Notes: generated by a model from the letters alone, not told the origin. DNA of 64,000 nucleotides from Nocardia acididurans (GCF_016741815.1 NZ_JAERRJ010000001.1:434001-498000); one strand, 5' to 3'; positions 7,866 through 17,046 are shown, numbered from the stretch's first letter. Numbers and translations are program-made.

Positions 7866-9139
7866 GGATCAAGGAATCGACCCGGGCCGCACTCGGGATC
7901 GTGGTGGCGTTCGCGCTGCTGATCGGAGCGGCGCTGTGGCTGGGGCGCGACAGCGGCGACAGCGGGCGCACCGTGCTGCGGATGCGGATCTGGGATCAGA
8001 GTTTCGAGGCGGCCTACCGGGCGTCGCTGGACGAGTTCCAGCGCGCCAATCCGGATATCGACGTGCGAATCACGCTGGTGCCGTGGGCTTCCTACGCCCG
8101 CAAACTGCGGCTGGACGTGGCGGGCGGGATCGCCGACGACCTGTTCTGGACCAGCCTCTACGAGGACTACGCCGACAGCGGGCACCTGACCGATATCGGC
8201 GCGGCGCTCGGCGGAGACGCCATGCGCGCGTGGGATCCGGCGGCGGTCACCCAGTTCACCCGGGATGGAAAACTCTGGGCTGTACCGCAATTCGTGGACG
8301 GCGGGACGGCGGTGTACTACAACCGGGAGCTGCTGGAGCGAGCCGGGGTCGCTCCCGAGACGCTGTCCGCCGCGCGATGGAGCGGCGATGCGACCGACAC
8401 CTTCCGGCCGATTCTCCAGCGGCTCGGCGGGGTCGCCTCGTGGCCGTACAACGCGGCCAACGACTTTCAGTCACTGCTGCTGCCGTATCTGGGCTCGGCG
8501 GGCGGACAGTTCCAGCGCGACGGGCGATTCGACTTCGCGAATGCGCAGGGGCGCACGGCCTTCGGATATCTGGTGCGGTTGATCTCGGACGGGTTGTCGC
8601 CGTCGGCGGCCGACACCGGCGGTTCCAGCGACTTCGCGAAGAACGCCTTCCTGCAGGGACGGATGGCGCTGTTCCAGTCCGGCACGTTCAACCTCGCCAC
8701 CGTGCAGCAGAGCGCCGGATTCCGGTGGGGCGTGGCGATGATCCCCGCGGGCCCGGCGGGGCGGGTGAGCGCCGGCAATGCGATCGGACTGGCCGGGAAC
8801 ACCGCCGCCCGGCACCCCGAGGCCGTGCGCCGGGTCCTGGCCTGGCTGGGCAGCGCGGCGGGCAATCGGTATCTCGCGGCGGACGGCAACACGATTCCCG
8901 CCGTGGTGTCCGAGCAGCAGGTCTACCGCGACTACTGGGCGCGGCGCGGCGTGGATGTGTCCCCGTTCTTCGATGTGCTGCGCGGCGGGCAGATCGCCGC
9001 CGGCGGCGGGGCCGGATTCCAGGCCGCCATCCGGGCGATCCTGCCCGTCTTCGACGAAATGTTCCTCGGCCGTGTTCCGGTAGACGAGGCACTCGACCGC
9101 GCGCAGGCCGTGGGCGACGAGATCATCGACCGGCGGTGA
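7862..9139 (+). CDS. Extracellular solute-binding protein (family 1) with N-terminal membrane anchor
   Basis: 425 residues; ATG overlaps the permease stop (ATGA). The mature part begins TVLRMRIWDQSFEAAY and has family-1 sugar-binding signatures such as LFWTSLYEDYADSGHLTDI, GGTAVYYNREL and GRMALFQSGTF. Binding proteins of this family deliver carbohydrates to UgpA/UgpE-type permeases. Unlike the second importer's protein (49183-50511) it has no lipobox Cys: residues 9-28 form one hydrophobic helix running straight into GRDSGDSGR, so it is probably held by an uncleaved signal anchor, or released if a cryptic signal peptidase site is used. It is last in the operon, whereas it often comes first. 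The substrate is unknown. Confidence 0.85.
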   Translation: MRIKESTRAALGIVVAFALLIGAALWLGRDSGDSGRTVLRMRIWDQSFEAAYRASLDEFQRANPDIDVRITLVPWASYARKLRLDVAGGIADDLFWTSLYEDYADSGHLTDIGAALGGDAMRAWDPAAVTQFTRDGKLWAVPQFVDGGTAVYYNRELLERAGVAPETLSAARWSGDATDTFRPILQRLGGVASWPYNAANDFQSLLLPYLGSAGGQFQRDGRFDFANAQGRTAFGYLVRLISDGLSPSAADTGGSSDFAKNAFLQGRMALFQSGTFNLATVQQSAGFRWGVAMIPAGPAGRVSAGNAIGLAGNTAARHPEAVRRVLAWLGSAAGNRYLAADGNTIPAVVSEQQVYRDYWARRGVDVSPFFDVLRGGQIAAGGGAGFQAAIRAILPVFDEMFLGRVPVDEALDRAQAVGDEIIDRR

Positions 9140-10081
9140 TCAGATGCGGCTGTGATCGGTGAACGGCGTGCGCGGGCCGAACTTCGGCTTGTGCGCGAAC
9201 CCCGCGAGCTCCAGCAACCGCACCGCCCGATACCGGTGCGGCCGTAGGGGTTCCAGATACTCGACCATGGCGTCGTCGTCGACGGGGCGGCCGAGCAACG
9301 TCCAGCCGACCACGGCGGCGAGGTGAAAATCCCCGACCGACAACGCATCCGGATCACCGAATGCCCGCTGCGCGATCTCGGCCGCGGTCCACACCCCGAT
9401 CCCGGGCACCGTCTGCAATCGGCGCGCGGCGTCCGCGTGACTCAACTCCGCCGCTTCCTCCAGCTTCGGGGCGATCCGCGCCGCCAGCACAATGGCTTTC
9501 GACCGCTGCGGCCCCACATTCGCGCGGTGATAAGCCCACGACGGGATATGCCGCCAGGTCTCCGCGTCGGGCATCACCCGCAAGCCGTCCGGTGCGGGTC
9601 CGGGTGCGGGAGTACCATACTGCCACACCAACTTCCGCCAGGACGCATGTGCGGTGCGGGTGTGCACCTTCTGCTCCAGCACAGCAGGGACCAGCGCCTC
9701 CCACACCAGCCCGGTGCGCAACATCCGCAACCCCGGATTCCGCCGATGCGCCTCCACCACCTTGGGATGCTCCGGCGCGAAATCCCCTAGATCCTCGTCC
9801 AGGCACAGCATGGACTCGAGCCCCGCGAGAAACTCCTCCGCCCCCGGCCCCCACGCCGTCGCCTCGACGGCACACCTGTCCACCTGCCGCAGCCGATAGG
9901 TGACGACCCCGCTCCGCATCCGCGACGCATGCCAGTGCGCCCCGTCCGCCGTCTCCCGGTGGCAGGGATCCCCGAACCCACGCCGCAGCGGCGTGACGGT
10001 GGCGGCGAGATCGACGGGCCGCTCGGACCGCACGGTCCGCGAATGCGCGGCAGCGGTCGTAGCGGAGGTCACCCGCCACAT
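9140..10081 (-). CDS. DNA-3-methyladenine glycosylase (AlkA-like HhH-GPD)
   Basis: 313 residues from ATG 10081; the GTG at 10072 is an equally possible start. The C-terminal half holds the helix-hairpin-helix and Gly-Pro-Asp element of base-excision glycosylases: LQTVPGIGVWTAAEIAQRAF followed by the catalytic-Asp region DALSVGDFHLAAVVG. This order is that of AlkA-type enzymes, which flip out and remove alkylated purines. The four-Cys iron-sulfur loop of MutY/Nth is absent. The N-terminal ~90 residues resemble the AlkA N-domain only weakly. Its stop abuts the stop of the solute-binding protein with no gap, so no terminator separates these convergent genes. Exact lesion range is inference. Confidence 0.8.
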   Translation of the reverse strand: MWRVTSATTAAAHSRTVRSERPVDLAATVTPLRRGFGDPCHRETADGAHWHASRMRSGVVTYRLRQVDRCAVEATAWGPGAEEFLAGLESMLCLDEDLGDFAPEHPKVVEAHRRNPGLRMLRTGLVWEALVPAVLEQKVHTRTAHASWRKLVWQYGTPAPGPAPDGLRVMPDAETWRHIPSWAYHRANVGPQRSKAIVLAARIAPKLEEAAELSHADAARRLQTVPGIGVWTAAEIAQRAFGDPDALSVGDFHLAAVVGWTLLGRPVDDDAMVEYLEPLRPHRYRAVRLLELAGFAHKPKFGPRTPFTDHSRI

Positions 10082-10269
10082 TCTGCTCGACGAGCACCCG
10101 GGTCCGTCCAGCGCCCGCACGGAAGTGGCCGTCCACACCCGGCCGGTCGTCGCCTCGCCCCCCACCCGCGCACGGTCACCCCGATTTGTCGAGGGTCCGG
10201 ATCGAGCCGACGCCACGCACTGACCTGAGGATTGCCATCGCAGCACGGCGTGACCGGTACCCCCCGGTC

Positions 10270-13167
10270 TCAGGGTTCCAGCAGAAATTGCGCCAGGTGG
10301 CGGAAGGTGCGGCCGGCCAACTGCTCGGCCTGGGTTCGGCAGGAGAACCCGTCCGCGAGCAGAACGACGCCGGCCGAGGTGGCGCGCAGCGCGGGGAGCA
10401 AGCTGGTCTCCGCCACCGCCACCGAGGTCTCATAGTGGCCTCGCTGCATACCGAAGTTCCCCGCCAGCCCACAGCAGCCCGCCAGCTCGGTGACCGTCGC
10501 TCCGGTGCGCTCGAGAATCCGGCGATCGGCGGCGAAACCGAACACGGCGTGTTGGTGGCAGTGCGGCTGGACCAGAACCGTGGTTCCAGTGCGGTCCGGT
10601 GGCTGCCAGTTCGGCTGCGCGTCGAGGAACTCCGCGAGCGTGCGCACCGCGCGGGCCACCTCGCCCGCGCGCGGGTCGTCCGGAAGAAGCCGCGGCAGAT
10701 CATCGCGGAGAGCGGCGGTGCACGACGGTTCCATACCCACCACCACCCCACCGGCACGGACGTGACCGGACAGCGCATCCACGGTGGCGCGTAGGCGCTT
10801 TCGCGCTCCATCCAACTGGCCGGTACTGATCCAGGTGAGTCCGCAGCACACGCGGCGGCCCGGAAGGCGCACTCCATGGCCGGTCGATTCGATCAATTCG
10901 ACTGCTGCTCGGGCGATCTCAGGATCGAATGCGTCGGTGAAGGTATCGACCCACAGCAGGACCCCGGCACCGCTCGCCGCGCCGCTTCCGGCTGAATCGT
11001 CCCCGTGGTCACTTCGCGTCCCACGTTCCCGGTTCCGAGGGTGGAGGTCATCCGCGACAAGCTCAGACCCAGCTCGGCCGGCCTCGTGCTCGGCGGCCCC
11101 CGGCACGGCAGGACGGCGGCCGGCTCGCCAGGCATCGCGGAAGCTTCTGGCAGCCAGCACCGGCACCGGGCGGCGCGGATCCATCCCGGCCACACGTAAC
11201 CCTATGCGCCGCAGCGGATCGATCGCCGCCAGCGCATTGGCAAGGCGGGGAGCTTTGCTCGCGACCGACAGCCACTGCGGCAGGCGGCCCAGGGCGTAAT
11301 GGTCGCGCGGGCGCAGCCGGTTCCGGTAGCGGCGGTGCAGGGTTTCGGATTTGTAGGTGGCCATGTCGACGCCCGCGGGGCAGTCGGAGTGGCAGGCCCT
11401 GCAGGACAGGCAGAGGTCCAGGGATTCGGCCACGGCGTCGGAGCGCCAATCCAGTTCGCCGCGAACCACTTCCTGGAGGACTCGGGCTCGGCCTCGGGTG
11501 CTGTCCTTCTCGTCGGCGGTGGCCAGGTAGGAGGGGCACATGAAGCCGCCGGAGGCGCGGGTGTCGGCGCGGCATTTGCCCACGCCCACGCAGCGGTGGA
11601 CGGCGGTGCCGAGGTCGCCGTCCTCGGGGAAGGCGAAGCCGTCCGCCTGCGGGAGGGGTCGCAGTCCGGCCAGACGCAGGTCGGCGTCGATGGGGCTCGG
11701 GCGCACTGCCACACCGGGATTCAGGACATCGCCGGGGTCGAAGAGGGTCTTGAAGGCTGCGAAGGCTTTCAGAGCCTGGTCGGAGTACATGTAGCGCAAC
11801 AGTTCCGAGCGGGCGCGGCCGTCACCGTGCTCGCCGGAGAGGGAGCCGCCGAAGCGGACCACCTGGCGAGCCGCGTCCTCCAGGAAGGCGCGGAAGCGTT
11901 GCGGCGCATCGGCTATCGGAAGATCGAGGCGGACGTGCACGCAGCCGTCGCCGAAGTGGCCGTAGAGCAGGCCGTCGACGCCGTGCTCGCGGGTGAGGTC
12001 GGTGAATTCGCGCAGGTACGCGCCCAAGCGGTCGGGCGGGACGGCGGCGTCCTCCCAGCCCGGCCAGGCCGGATTGCCGTCCGGGGTACGGCCGGACAGG
12101 CCGGCTCCATCGGCACGGATGGCCCAGAGTGCCCGCGCCTCGGCCTTGTTCGTGACGACACGGGACTCGAGTGCGCGCACCGAGGTGCGCAGCGATTCGG
12201 CGATGTCGCGAGCCCGGTCATCGGTGTCGGCCGCGACCTCGACCAGCAGCCAGCCACCGCCGCGCGGCAACTCCGGCACCCGGCCCCGGTGCGCGCGCAC
12301 CACATCGACCAGGCGGGCGTCCATACCCTCCACCGCGATCGGCCCGGCGGCCATGATGGCCTTGATATCGTCCGCGGCCGTCGGCATATCGGGGTAGCCG
12401 AGCACCACCAGCAGCGTGGCGGCCGGTACCGGCACCAGGTCGACCGTCGCGTCCAGCAGCAGCCCGCAGGTGCCCTCGGTGCCGACGAAGGCCCTGGCCA
12501 CGTTCGAACCGCGTTCCGGCAGTAGATGTTCCAGCGCGTAGCCGGACGCCTGTCGTTCGAAGCGACCCAGCTCGGTGCGGAGGACGGCCAGATTCGCACG
12601 GGTGAACTCGGCGAGTCCGGGTACCGCCGCCGGGTCGCCGCCCAGGCGCCGCTCGACACCGGTGCCGTCGAGTATGCGCAGTTCGCGCACCGTATCGGAG
12701 GTTCGTCCCCAGGCCACCGCGTGCGGTCCGCAGGCGTTGTTGCCGATCATCCCGCCGAGCGTGCAGCGGTTCTGCGTCGACGGGTCGGGGCCGAAGCGCA
12801 GCCCGTGCGGCGCGGCCTCCCGCTGCAGCGCGCCCAGCACGACGCCCGGCTGGACCCGCGCGATCCGGCGCCGCGGATCCAGCTCGAGTATCCGGTTCAT
12901 ATGGCGGCTGAAGTCCAGCACCAGCCCGGGGCCGATGGCATTGCCCGCCACCGAGGTGCCCGCGCCCCGGGCCGTGACCGCCAGACCTTCGGCGCGCGCG
13001 AGCGAAAGTGCCGCCGCCACATCGGCTTCGGTGCGCGGGTACACGACGGCGGTCGGCAGCACCCGATAGTTCGAGGCATCCGACGCGTACTCCGCCCGGC
13101 GGCGCGCGTCGGTATCGACCTCACCTTCGATCGCACCGCGCAGCGCCCGCTCCCATGACCCGCGCAT
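10270..13167 (-). CDS. FAD- and Fe-S-binding dehydrogenase (YdiJ/GlcD-GlcF fusion; 2-hydroxyacid type)
   Basis: 965 residues, a natural fusion of three modules. Residues ~35-240 are the PCMH-type FAD domain (AVTARGAGTSVAGNAIG, TLGGMIGNNACGPHAVAWG), then the FAD-oxidase C-terminal domain to ~470 with the GEHGDGRARS motif. Residues ~520-600 carry two Cys clusters for [4Fe-4S] centres (CVGVGKC, and CLSCRACHSDCP). The C-terminal ~250 residues hold two CCG-type repeats (RVCCGLTW, and GCCGLAGNFG). This layout matches E. coli YdiJ, a D-2-hydroxyglutarate dehydrogenase, and D-lactate/glycolate oxidase relatives, which pass electrons to the respiratory chain. Substrate is an inference: D-2-hydroxyglutarate or D-lactate. 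An L-2-hydroxyglutarate oxidase gene lies 17 kb away. Confidence 0.85.
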   Translation of the reverse strand: MRGSWERALRGAIEGEVDTDARRRAEYASDASNYRVLPTAVVYPRTEADVAAALSLARAEGLAVTARGAGTSVAGNAIGPGLVLDFSRHMNRILELDPRRRIARVQPGVVLGALQREAAPHGLRFGPDPSTQNRCTLGGMIGNNACGPHAVAWGRTSDTVRELRILDGTGVERRLGGDPAAVPGLAEFTRANLAVLRTELGRFERQASGYALEHLLPERGSNVARAFVGTEGTCGLLLDATVDLVPVPAATLLVVLGYPDMPTAADDIKAIMAAGPIAVEGMDARLVDVVRAHRGRVPELPRGGGWLLVEVAADTDDRARDIAESLRTSVRALESRVVTNKAEARALWAIRADGAGLSGRTPDGNPAWPGWEDAAVPPDRLGAYLREFTDLTREHGVDGLLYGHFGDGCVHVRLDLPIADAPQRFRAFLEDAARQVVRFGGSLSGEHGDGRARSELLRYMYSDQALKAFAAFKTLFDPGDVLNPGVAVRPSPIDADLRLAGLRPLPQADGFAFPEDGDLGTAVHRCVGVGKCRADTRASGGFMCPSYLATADEKDSTRGRARVLQEVVRGELDWRSDAVAESLDLCLSCRACHSDCPAGVDMATYKSETLHRRYRNRLRPRDHYALGRLPQWLSVASKAPRLANALAAIDPLRRIGLRVAGMDPRRPVPVLAARSFRDAWRAGRRPAVPGAAEHEAGRAGSELVADDLHPRNRERGTRSDHGDDSAGSGAASGAGVLLWVDTFTDAFDPEIARAAVELIESTGHGVRLPGRRVCCGLTWISTGQLDGARKRLRATVDALSGHVRAGGVVVGMEPSCTAALRDDLPRLLPDDPRAGEVARAVRTLAEFLDAQPNWQPPDRTGTTVLVQPHCHQHAVFGFAADRRILERTGATVTELAGCCGLAGNFGMQRGHYETSVAVAETSLLPALRATSAGVVLLADGFSCRTQAEQLAGRTFRHLAQFLLEP

Positions 13168-13347
13168 CCCCCAACCCTAGGCGCAGCGCCCGCGACACCG
13201 GATCAGCCGACCCGCACAGCCGGCGGACCGATCGTTCACCGACAGCGAACCGATGGACCGCCCGGAAGAGCTTGATCTGAACCTTTGTTGAGGTCTTAGT
13301 GTCGGTGGCGTGGGGTTCGATGGAACTCCGACGGTGAGGAGTACGCG

Positions 13348-15228
13348 ATGAGTATGGAATCCGTGGCGTGGAGTCAGCTGTACCGGCAGATGAACGGGCC
13401 CACCGAGCAGCGTCCACTGCGGTTGGCCACGGCCAAGCGGATTCTGGCGTTCGCGCACGCGCATCATCGGCGACTGGGGCTGTTTCTGGTGCTGAGCATC
13501 GGGTCGGCGCTGCTGGCGGTGGCGACGCCGGTGCTCGCGGGGCGGGTGGTGGACACCATCGTCGGGGGCGGTCCGGTGCGGACCGTGGTGGTGCTCGCGG
13601 TGGTCATCGCGGTGGTGGCGGTGCTGGATGCCCTGCTGGGGATCGTGATCCGGTGGTTGTCGTCGCGGATCGGCGAGGGGTTGATCTTCGATCTACGGAC
13701 GGCTGTTTTCGATCATGTGCAGAAGATGCCGGTGGCGTTCTTCACGCGCACCCGGACCGGCGCACTGGTGAGCCGGTTGAACAATGACGTCATCGGGGCG
13801 CAGCGGGCATTCAGTTCGACCCTCTCGGGTGTGGTCACCAATGTGGTGACGCTACTGCTCACGCTCGTGGTCATGATGCGGTTGTCGTGGCAGATCACGC
13901 TGCTCGCGCTGGTGCTGCTGCCGGTGTTCGTGGTGCCCGCCCGGCGCATGGGCGAGCGGCTGGCGGGGATCCAGCGCGAGGCGGCCGGGCTGAACGCGGC
14001 CATGAGCACGCAGATGACCGAGCGGTTCTCCGCGCCGGGCGCGACGCTGGTGAAACTGTTCGGGCGGCCGCAGCAGGAATCCACCGAATTCGGTACGCGG
14101 GCCGGGCGGGTGCGCGATATCGGGGTGCGCACGGCCATGCTGCAGACGGTGTTCGTCACCGCGCTCACGCTGGTGTCGGCGCTGGCACTGGCGCTGGTGT
14201 ACGGGCTGGGCGGCTACCTGGCGCTGCGGGGGCAGCTGGATCCCGGTGCGGTGGTGGCGCTTTCGCTGCTGCTGACCCGGCTGTACTCGCCGCTGACGGC
14301 GCTGGCCAGTGCGCGGGTCGACATCATGTCGGCCATGGTGAGCTTCGAGCGGGTCTTCGAGATCCTCGACCTGACCCCGCTCATCCAGGACGCGCCCGAC
14401 GCGAAGGCCGTGCCGGACGGGCCGGTCGCGGTGGAGCTCGACCATGTGCGCTTCGGCTACCCCTCCGCCGACAAGGTGTCGCTGGCCTCGCTGGAGGACG
14501 TGGCGACACTGGACACCCGCGGCGGCGAGGAGGTGCTGCACAATGTGTCGCTGCGCGCCGAACCCGGGCAGCTGGTGGCCCTGGTCGGCTCCTCCGGAGC
14601 GGGCAAATCGACCATCGCCCAATTGGTTTCGCGGCTCTACGACGTGGATTCCGGGTCGGTACGGCTCGGCGGCCAGGACGTACGCGAGCTGACCGGGCGC
14701 TCGATTCAGGACACCGTCGGCCTGGTCACCCAGGACGGCCACCTCTTCCACGACACCATTCGCGCCAACCTGCTGCTGGCCCGCCCCGAGGCGAGCGAGG
14801 ACGACCTGTGGGACGCGCTGCGCCGGGCCCGGCTCGGCGATCTCATCGCCTCGCTGCCCGACGGGTTGGACACCGTGGTCGGCGAGCGCGGCTACCGGCT
14901 CTCCGGTGGTGAACGCCAGCGGCTGACCATCGCCCGCCTGCTGCTCAAGCAGCCGCGCGTGGTGATCCTGGACGAGGCCACGGCTTCGCTGGACTCGACG
15001 TCGGAGGCGGCCGTGCAGGAGGCGCTGGCCGAGGCCCTGGACGGCCGGACCGCCCTGGTGATCGCACACCGGCTGTCGACCATCCGGAACGCCGATCAGA
15101 TCGTGGTGCTCGAGCACGGGCGCGTGGTGGAGCGCGGCACGCACACCCAACTGCTGGCGGCGGGCGGCCGGTACGCGGAGCTGTACCGCACCCAGTTCGC
15201 CGACGACAGCGAGCCCGCGGCGGCCTGA
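13348..15228 (+). CDS. ABC exporter half-transporter (fused TM and ATPase domains)
   Basis: 626 residues. Residues ~40-330 form the six-helix exporter domain (type IV ABC fold), with FFTRTRTGALVSRLNNDV in the coupling region. The nucleotide-binding domain follows: Walker A GSSGAGKST, signature LSGGERQR, Walker B VVILDEATASLD and switch His in IAHRLSTIRNADQ, so it should be an active ATPase. Such half-transporters work as dimers exporting lipids, peptides or drugs; a cargo cannot be named. A spacer-like insert (KVSLASLEDVATLDTRGGEE) sits between the first strand of the ATPase domain and its core. GAGGAG lies 6 bases before ATG 13348. It stands alone, followed by a hairpin terminator. Confidence 0.88.
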   Translation: MSMESVAWSQLYRQMNGPTEQRPLRLATAKRILAFAHAHHRRLGLFLVLSIGSALLAVATPVLAGRVVDTIVGGGPVRTVVVLAVVIAVVAVLDALLGIVIRWLSSRIGEGLIFDLRTAVFDHVQKMPVAFFTRTRTGALVSRLNNDVIGAQRAFSSTLSGVVTNVVTLLLTLVVMMRLSWQITLLALVLLPVFVVPARRMGERLAGIQREAAGLNAAMSTQMTERFSAPGATLVKLFGRPQQESTEFGTRAGRVRDIGVRTAMLQTVFVTALTLVSALALALVYGLGGYLALRGQLDPGAVVALSLLLTRLYSPLTALASARVDIMSAMVSFERVFEILDLTPLIQDAPDAKAVPDGPVAVELDHVRFGYPSADKVSLASLEDVATLDTRGGEEVLHNVSLRAEPGQLVALVGSSGAGKSTIAQLVSRLYDVDSGSVRLGGQDVRELTGRSIQDTVGLVTQDGHLFHDTIRANLLLARPEASEDDLWDALRRARLGDLIASLPDGLDTVVGERGYRLSGGERQRLTIARLLLKQPRVVILDEATASLDSTSEAAVQEALAEALDGRTALVIAHRLSTIRNADQIVVLEHGRVVERGTHTQLLAAGGRYAELYRTQFADDSEPAAA

Positions 15229-15251
15229 ACCGGAGGACAGTACATTGGTGG

Positions 15252-15271
15252 AGACGCCGGCTGTGGCGTCT
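15252..15271 (+). terminator. Hairpin terminator after the ABC exporter
   Basis: A perfect 7-bp stem (AGACGCC / GGCGTCT) with a 6-base loop, ending in TTC, lies 24 bases after the exporter stop codon and about 60 bases before the next start. It could equally act as a 5' leader element of the small membrane-protein gene. Confidence 0.5.
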
Positions 15272-15331
15272 TCATCGGTGTATTGGCGCAACAGATTCCG
15301 AGTATCTGCCTCGACAGCTGCTGGAGCGAGC

Positions 15332-15850
15332 ATGAACGCCCGAACCATCAACGATCGCCTCGTAGCACCCGATGCCACCGCGGCCGAGAGCGCGCTCTGC
15401 TATCTCACGGCTGCCGCGGGGTCGACCGGGGCGGTACTGCTGGCGCTGGACGCCGGGTTCCCCGGGCTCGCTGTGGCGGTGATCGCGCTGGTGGCCTTCG
15501 ACCTGTGTGGTGGCGCGGTGGTGAATTCGAGTCTGGCGGCCAAGCGGCACTTCCATCGGCCGGGCCGGACGCACTGGCATCACCTGGGTTTCGTCGCGGT
15601 GCACGTGCAGCCCTTCGTGCTCGCGCTGGTGGTTCCCGGATTCGGCTGGGGCAGTGCGGCACTCGTGTACGGGCTGGCGCTCACCGGCGCGGTCGCCGTG
15701 CTCGGTGCGCCGCAGCGAATGCGCAAACCGGTGGCGTTCGCTTGGGTCACCCTCGCCCTGCTGATTCCGGTCGGGCTGCCGCTCGCGCTGGCCTGGGTGA
15801 CTCCGGTGCTGATGGTGAAACTGCTGCTCGGGCATCTGCAGGCCGAGTAG
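15332..15850 (+). CDS. Small integral membrane protein, unknown function
   Basis: 172 residues from ATG 15332, chosen because GGAG lies 6 bases upstream; the frame is open further upstream without a ribosome-binding site. Four or five hydrophobic segments are visible (for example AVAVIALVAFDLCGGAVV and FVALALVVPG-like stretches), separated by a His-rich loop AKRHFHRPGRTHWHHLG at about residues 70-86 and followed by VAVHVQPF. The clustered His could bind a metal or haem, as in some membrane oxidoreductases and hydroxylases, but I recognise no family. It lies between an ABC exporter and a His-rich methyltransferase, all on one strand, with terminator-like hairpins on both sides suggesting separate transcription. 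Confidence 0.6.
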   Translation: MNARTINDRLVAPDATAAESALCYLTAAAGSTGAVLLALDAGFPGLAVAVIALVAFDLCGGAVVNSSLAAKRHFHRPGRTHWHHLGFVAVHVQPFVLALVVPGFGWGSAALVYGLALTGAVAVLGAPQRMRKPVAFAWVTLALLIPVGLPLALAWVTPVLMVKLLLGHLQAE

Positions 15851-15881
15851 GGCGACACGTTTGCCGATCCGGCAAAAGAAC

Positions 15882-15912
15882 TTGTCAGCACGGTGGTGGG
15901 CCGGGCTAGCTT
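15882..15912 (+). promoter_or_regulatory. Candidate leaderless promoter of the His-rich methyltransferase
   Basis: A TTGTCA -35-like hexamer (15882-15887) and a TAGCTT -10 hexamer (15907-15912, TAnnnT) are 19 bases apart. Transcription starting 7-8 bases after the -10 would begin at the A of ATG 15920, and no Shine-Dalgarno precedes that ATG. A 6-bp hairpin (TTTGCC / GGCAAA, 15860-15876) lies just upstream. The spacing is longer than ideal. Confidence 0.4.
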
Positions 15913-15919
15913 CGTGAGT

Positions 15920-16918
15920 ATGGGAACGCACTCGCACGGACAGTCGCAGGGTCACGAACACGGACAGTCGCAGGGTCACGAACACGGACAGTCGCAGGGT
16001 CACGAGCACGGTCACGGCCACAGCCATGGGCACGGCCACGGCCATACGCACGACGGCGTCGACTGGGCGGCCATGATCGATCACCTGCGCCGCGACGACG
16101 CCATCAGCGCGGCCACCAATGCGCAGATCGCGCAACGACTGGTCGGATTGCTGGCTGCCGACATCGATCAGCCCGTCCTCGTGGACATCGGAGCCGGAGC
16201 CGGGGGTCAGAGCGTGGCCTTCGCCAAGGAGCTGGCCGCGCGCGGCGGCGGGCGGCTCGTCATCGCCGACGCGGTGCCCGAGCTGTTCGAGGCGGCGCGG
16301 GAGGCAGTACTCACCGCGCTCGCCGGTGACGACCGGGTGAAGGTCGAGACCGTGCGCGTGGATGCCGCCTCCGACGAGGTGTTCGATCTGGTGCCGCGGG
16401 CGGATCTGGTGTGGGCCTCGCGCATGGTGCATCACCTGCCCGACGAGCAGGCGGGCACCACCCGGCTCGCCACCCTGGTCCGGCCGGGCGGTCTGCTCGC
16501 CCTGGCCGAGGGCGGTTTGCAGACCCGTTGCCTGCCTTGGGATCTCGGCATCGGCAAGCCGGGCCTGCAGGATCGCCTGATGGCCGCCCGGGACGCCGGA
16601 TTCGCGCAGATGCGCGCCGAGATCGACGGCGCGGTGCGCATGCGCTACGGCTGGAATATCGCGCTGACCCGGGCCGGGCTGCGCGAGGTGAGCTCGTTCA
16701 GCGTGCTCATCGACCATCCCGCCCCGGCATCGGCGGATGTTCGCGCGGCAGTTGCCAAATGGCTCACCTGGGCGCAGGATCGCACCCACGACCGGCTCGA
16801 CGCCGACGACGCGGCCGCGATCGAAACGTTGCTGGATCCGTCCTCGGACGCGTATGTCGGTGCGCGCGAAGACGTTTACCTGCTGGGCGCGACCACCGTG
16901 TTTCTGGGACGTCACTGA
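15920..16918 (+). CDS. Class I SAM-dependent methyltransferase with His-rich metal-binding N-terminus
   Basis: 332 residues. Residues ~3-45 are a low-complexity His tail: three copies of GQSQGHEH followed by alternating HG/HS pairs, about 16 His in all, which would bind Ni, Zn, Co or Cu. After it comes a Rossmann methyltransferase: motif I VLVDIGAGAGGQ (residues ~80-91), an acidic ribose-binding residue in VIADAVPEL, and motif IV-like DLVWASRMVHHL. The C-terminal half (MRYGWNIALTRAGL and later) is typical of the UbiE-like methyltransferases seen in actinobacteria. The acceptor is unknown. An alternative start 9 codons upstream lacks support; the gene looks leaderless. The tail resembles metallochaperone tails (HypB, SlyD), suggesting metal sensing or storage, which is inference. 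Confidence 0.8.
   Translation: MGTHSHGQSQGHEHGQSQGHEHGQSQGHEHGHGHSHGHGHGHTHDGVDWAAMIDHLRRDDAISAATNAQIAQRLVGLLAADIDQPVLVDIGAGAGGQSVAFAKELAARGGGRLVIADAVPELFEAAREAVLTALAGDDRVKVETVRVDAASDEVFDLVPRADLVWASRMVHHLPDEQAGTTRLATLVRPGGLLALAEGGLQTRCLPWDLGIGKPGLQDRLMAARDAGFAQMRAEIDGAVRMRYGWNIALTRAGLREVSSFSVLIDHPAPASADVRAAVAKWLTWAQDRTHDRLDADDAAAIETLLDPSSDAYVGAREDVYLLGATTVFLGRH
15938..16009 (+). repeat. Three tandem 24-bp repeats coding GQSQGHEH
   Basis: Three head-to-tail 24-base units (15938-15961, 15962-15985, 15986-16009). The first two are identical; the third differs by one synonymous base (gaacac to gagcac). Near-identity at the DNA level points to recent slippage or unequal exchange, so copy number may vary between strains, changing the number of His residues without breaking the frame. 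Confidence 0.9.
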
Positions 16919-17046
16919 CCGAGTGTCCAAATGTGACCGTACCGTTAGAGTGCGAACGTCCGAATTATCCTGTGGTCAGACATAATTCAACTCCCCGTGG
17001 CAATCCTGTCGTTGATTGCCTGGTTGTTTTCAGGGGAGGAGCTCTG

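Noticed and set aside
10082..10269. A possible small gene between the glycosylase and the FAD/Fe-S gene
   Set aside because: Open frames here are GC-rich shadows without a ribosome-binding site or family features; the region is probably the glycosylase promoter and the end of the neighbouring transcript.
13271..13302. TTGATC and TAGTGT as the promoter of the ABC exporter
   Set aside because: The hexamers are 19 bases apart and the match is too weak to list as a feature; it remains only a guess.
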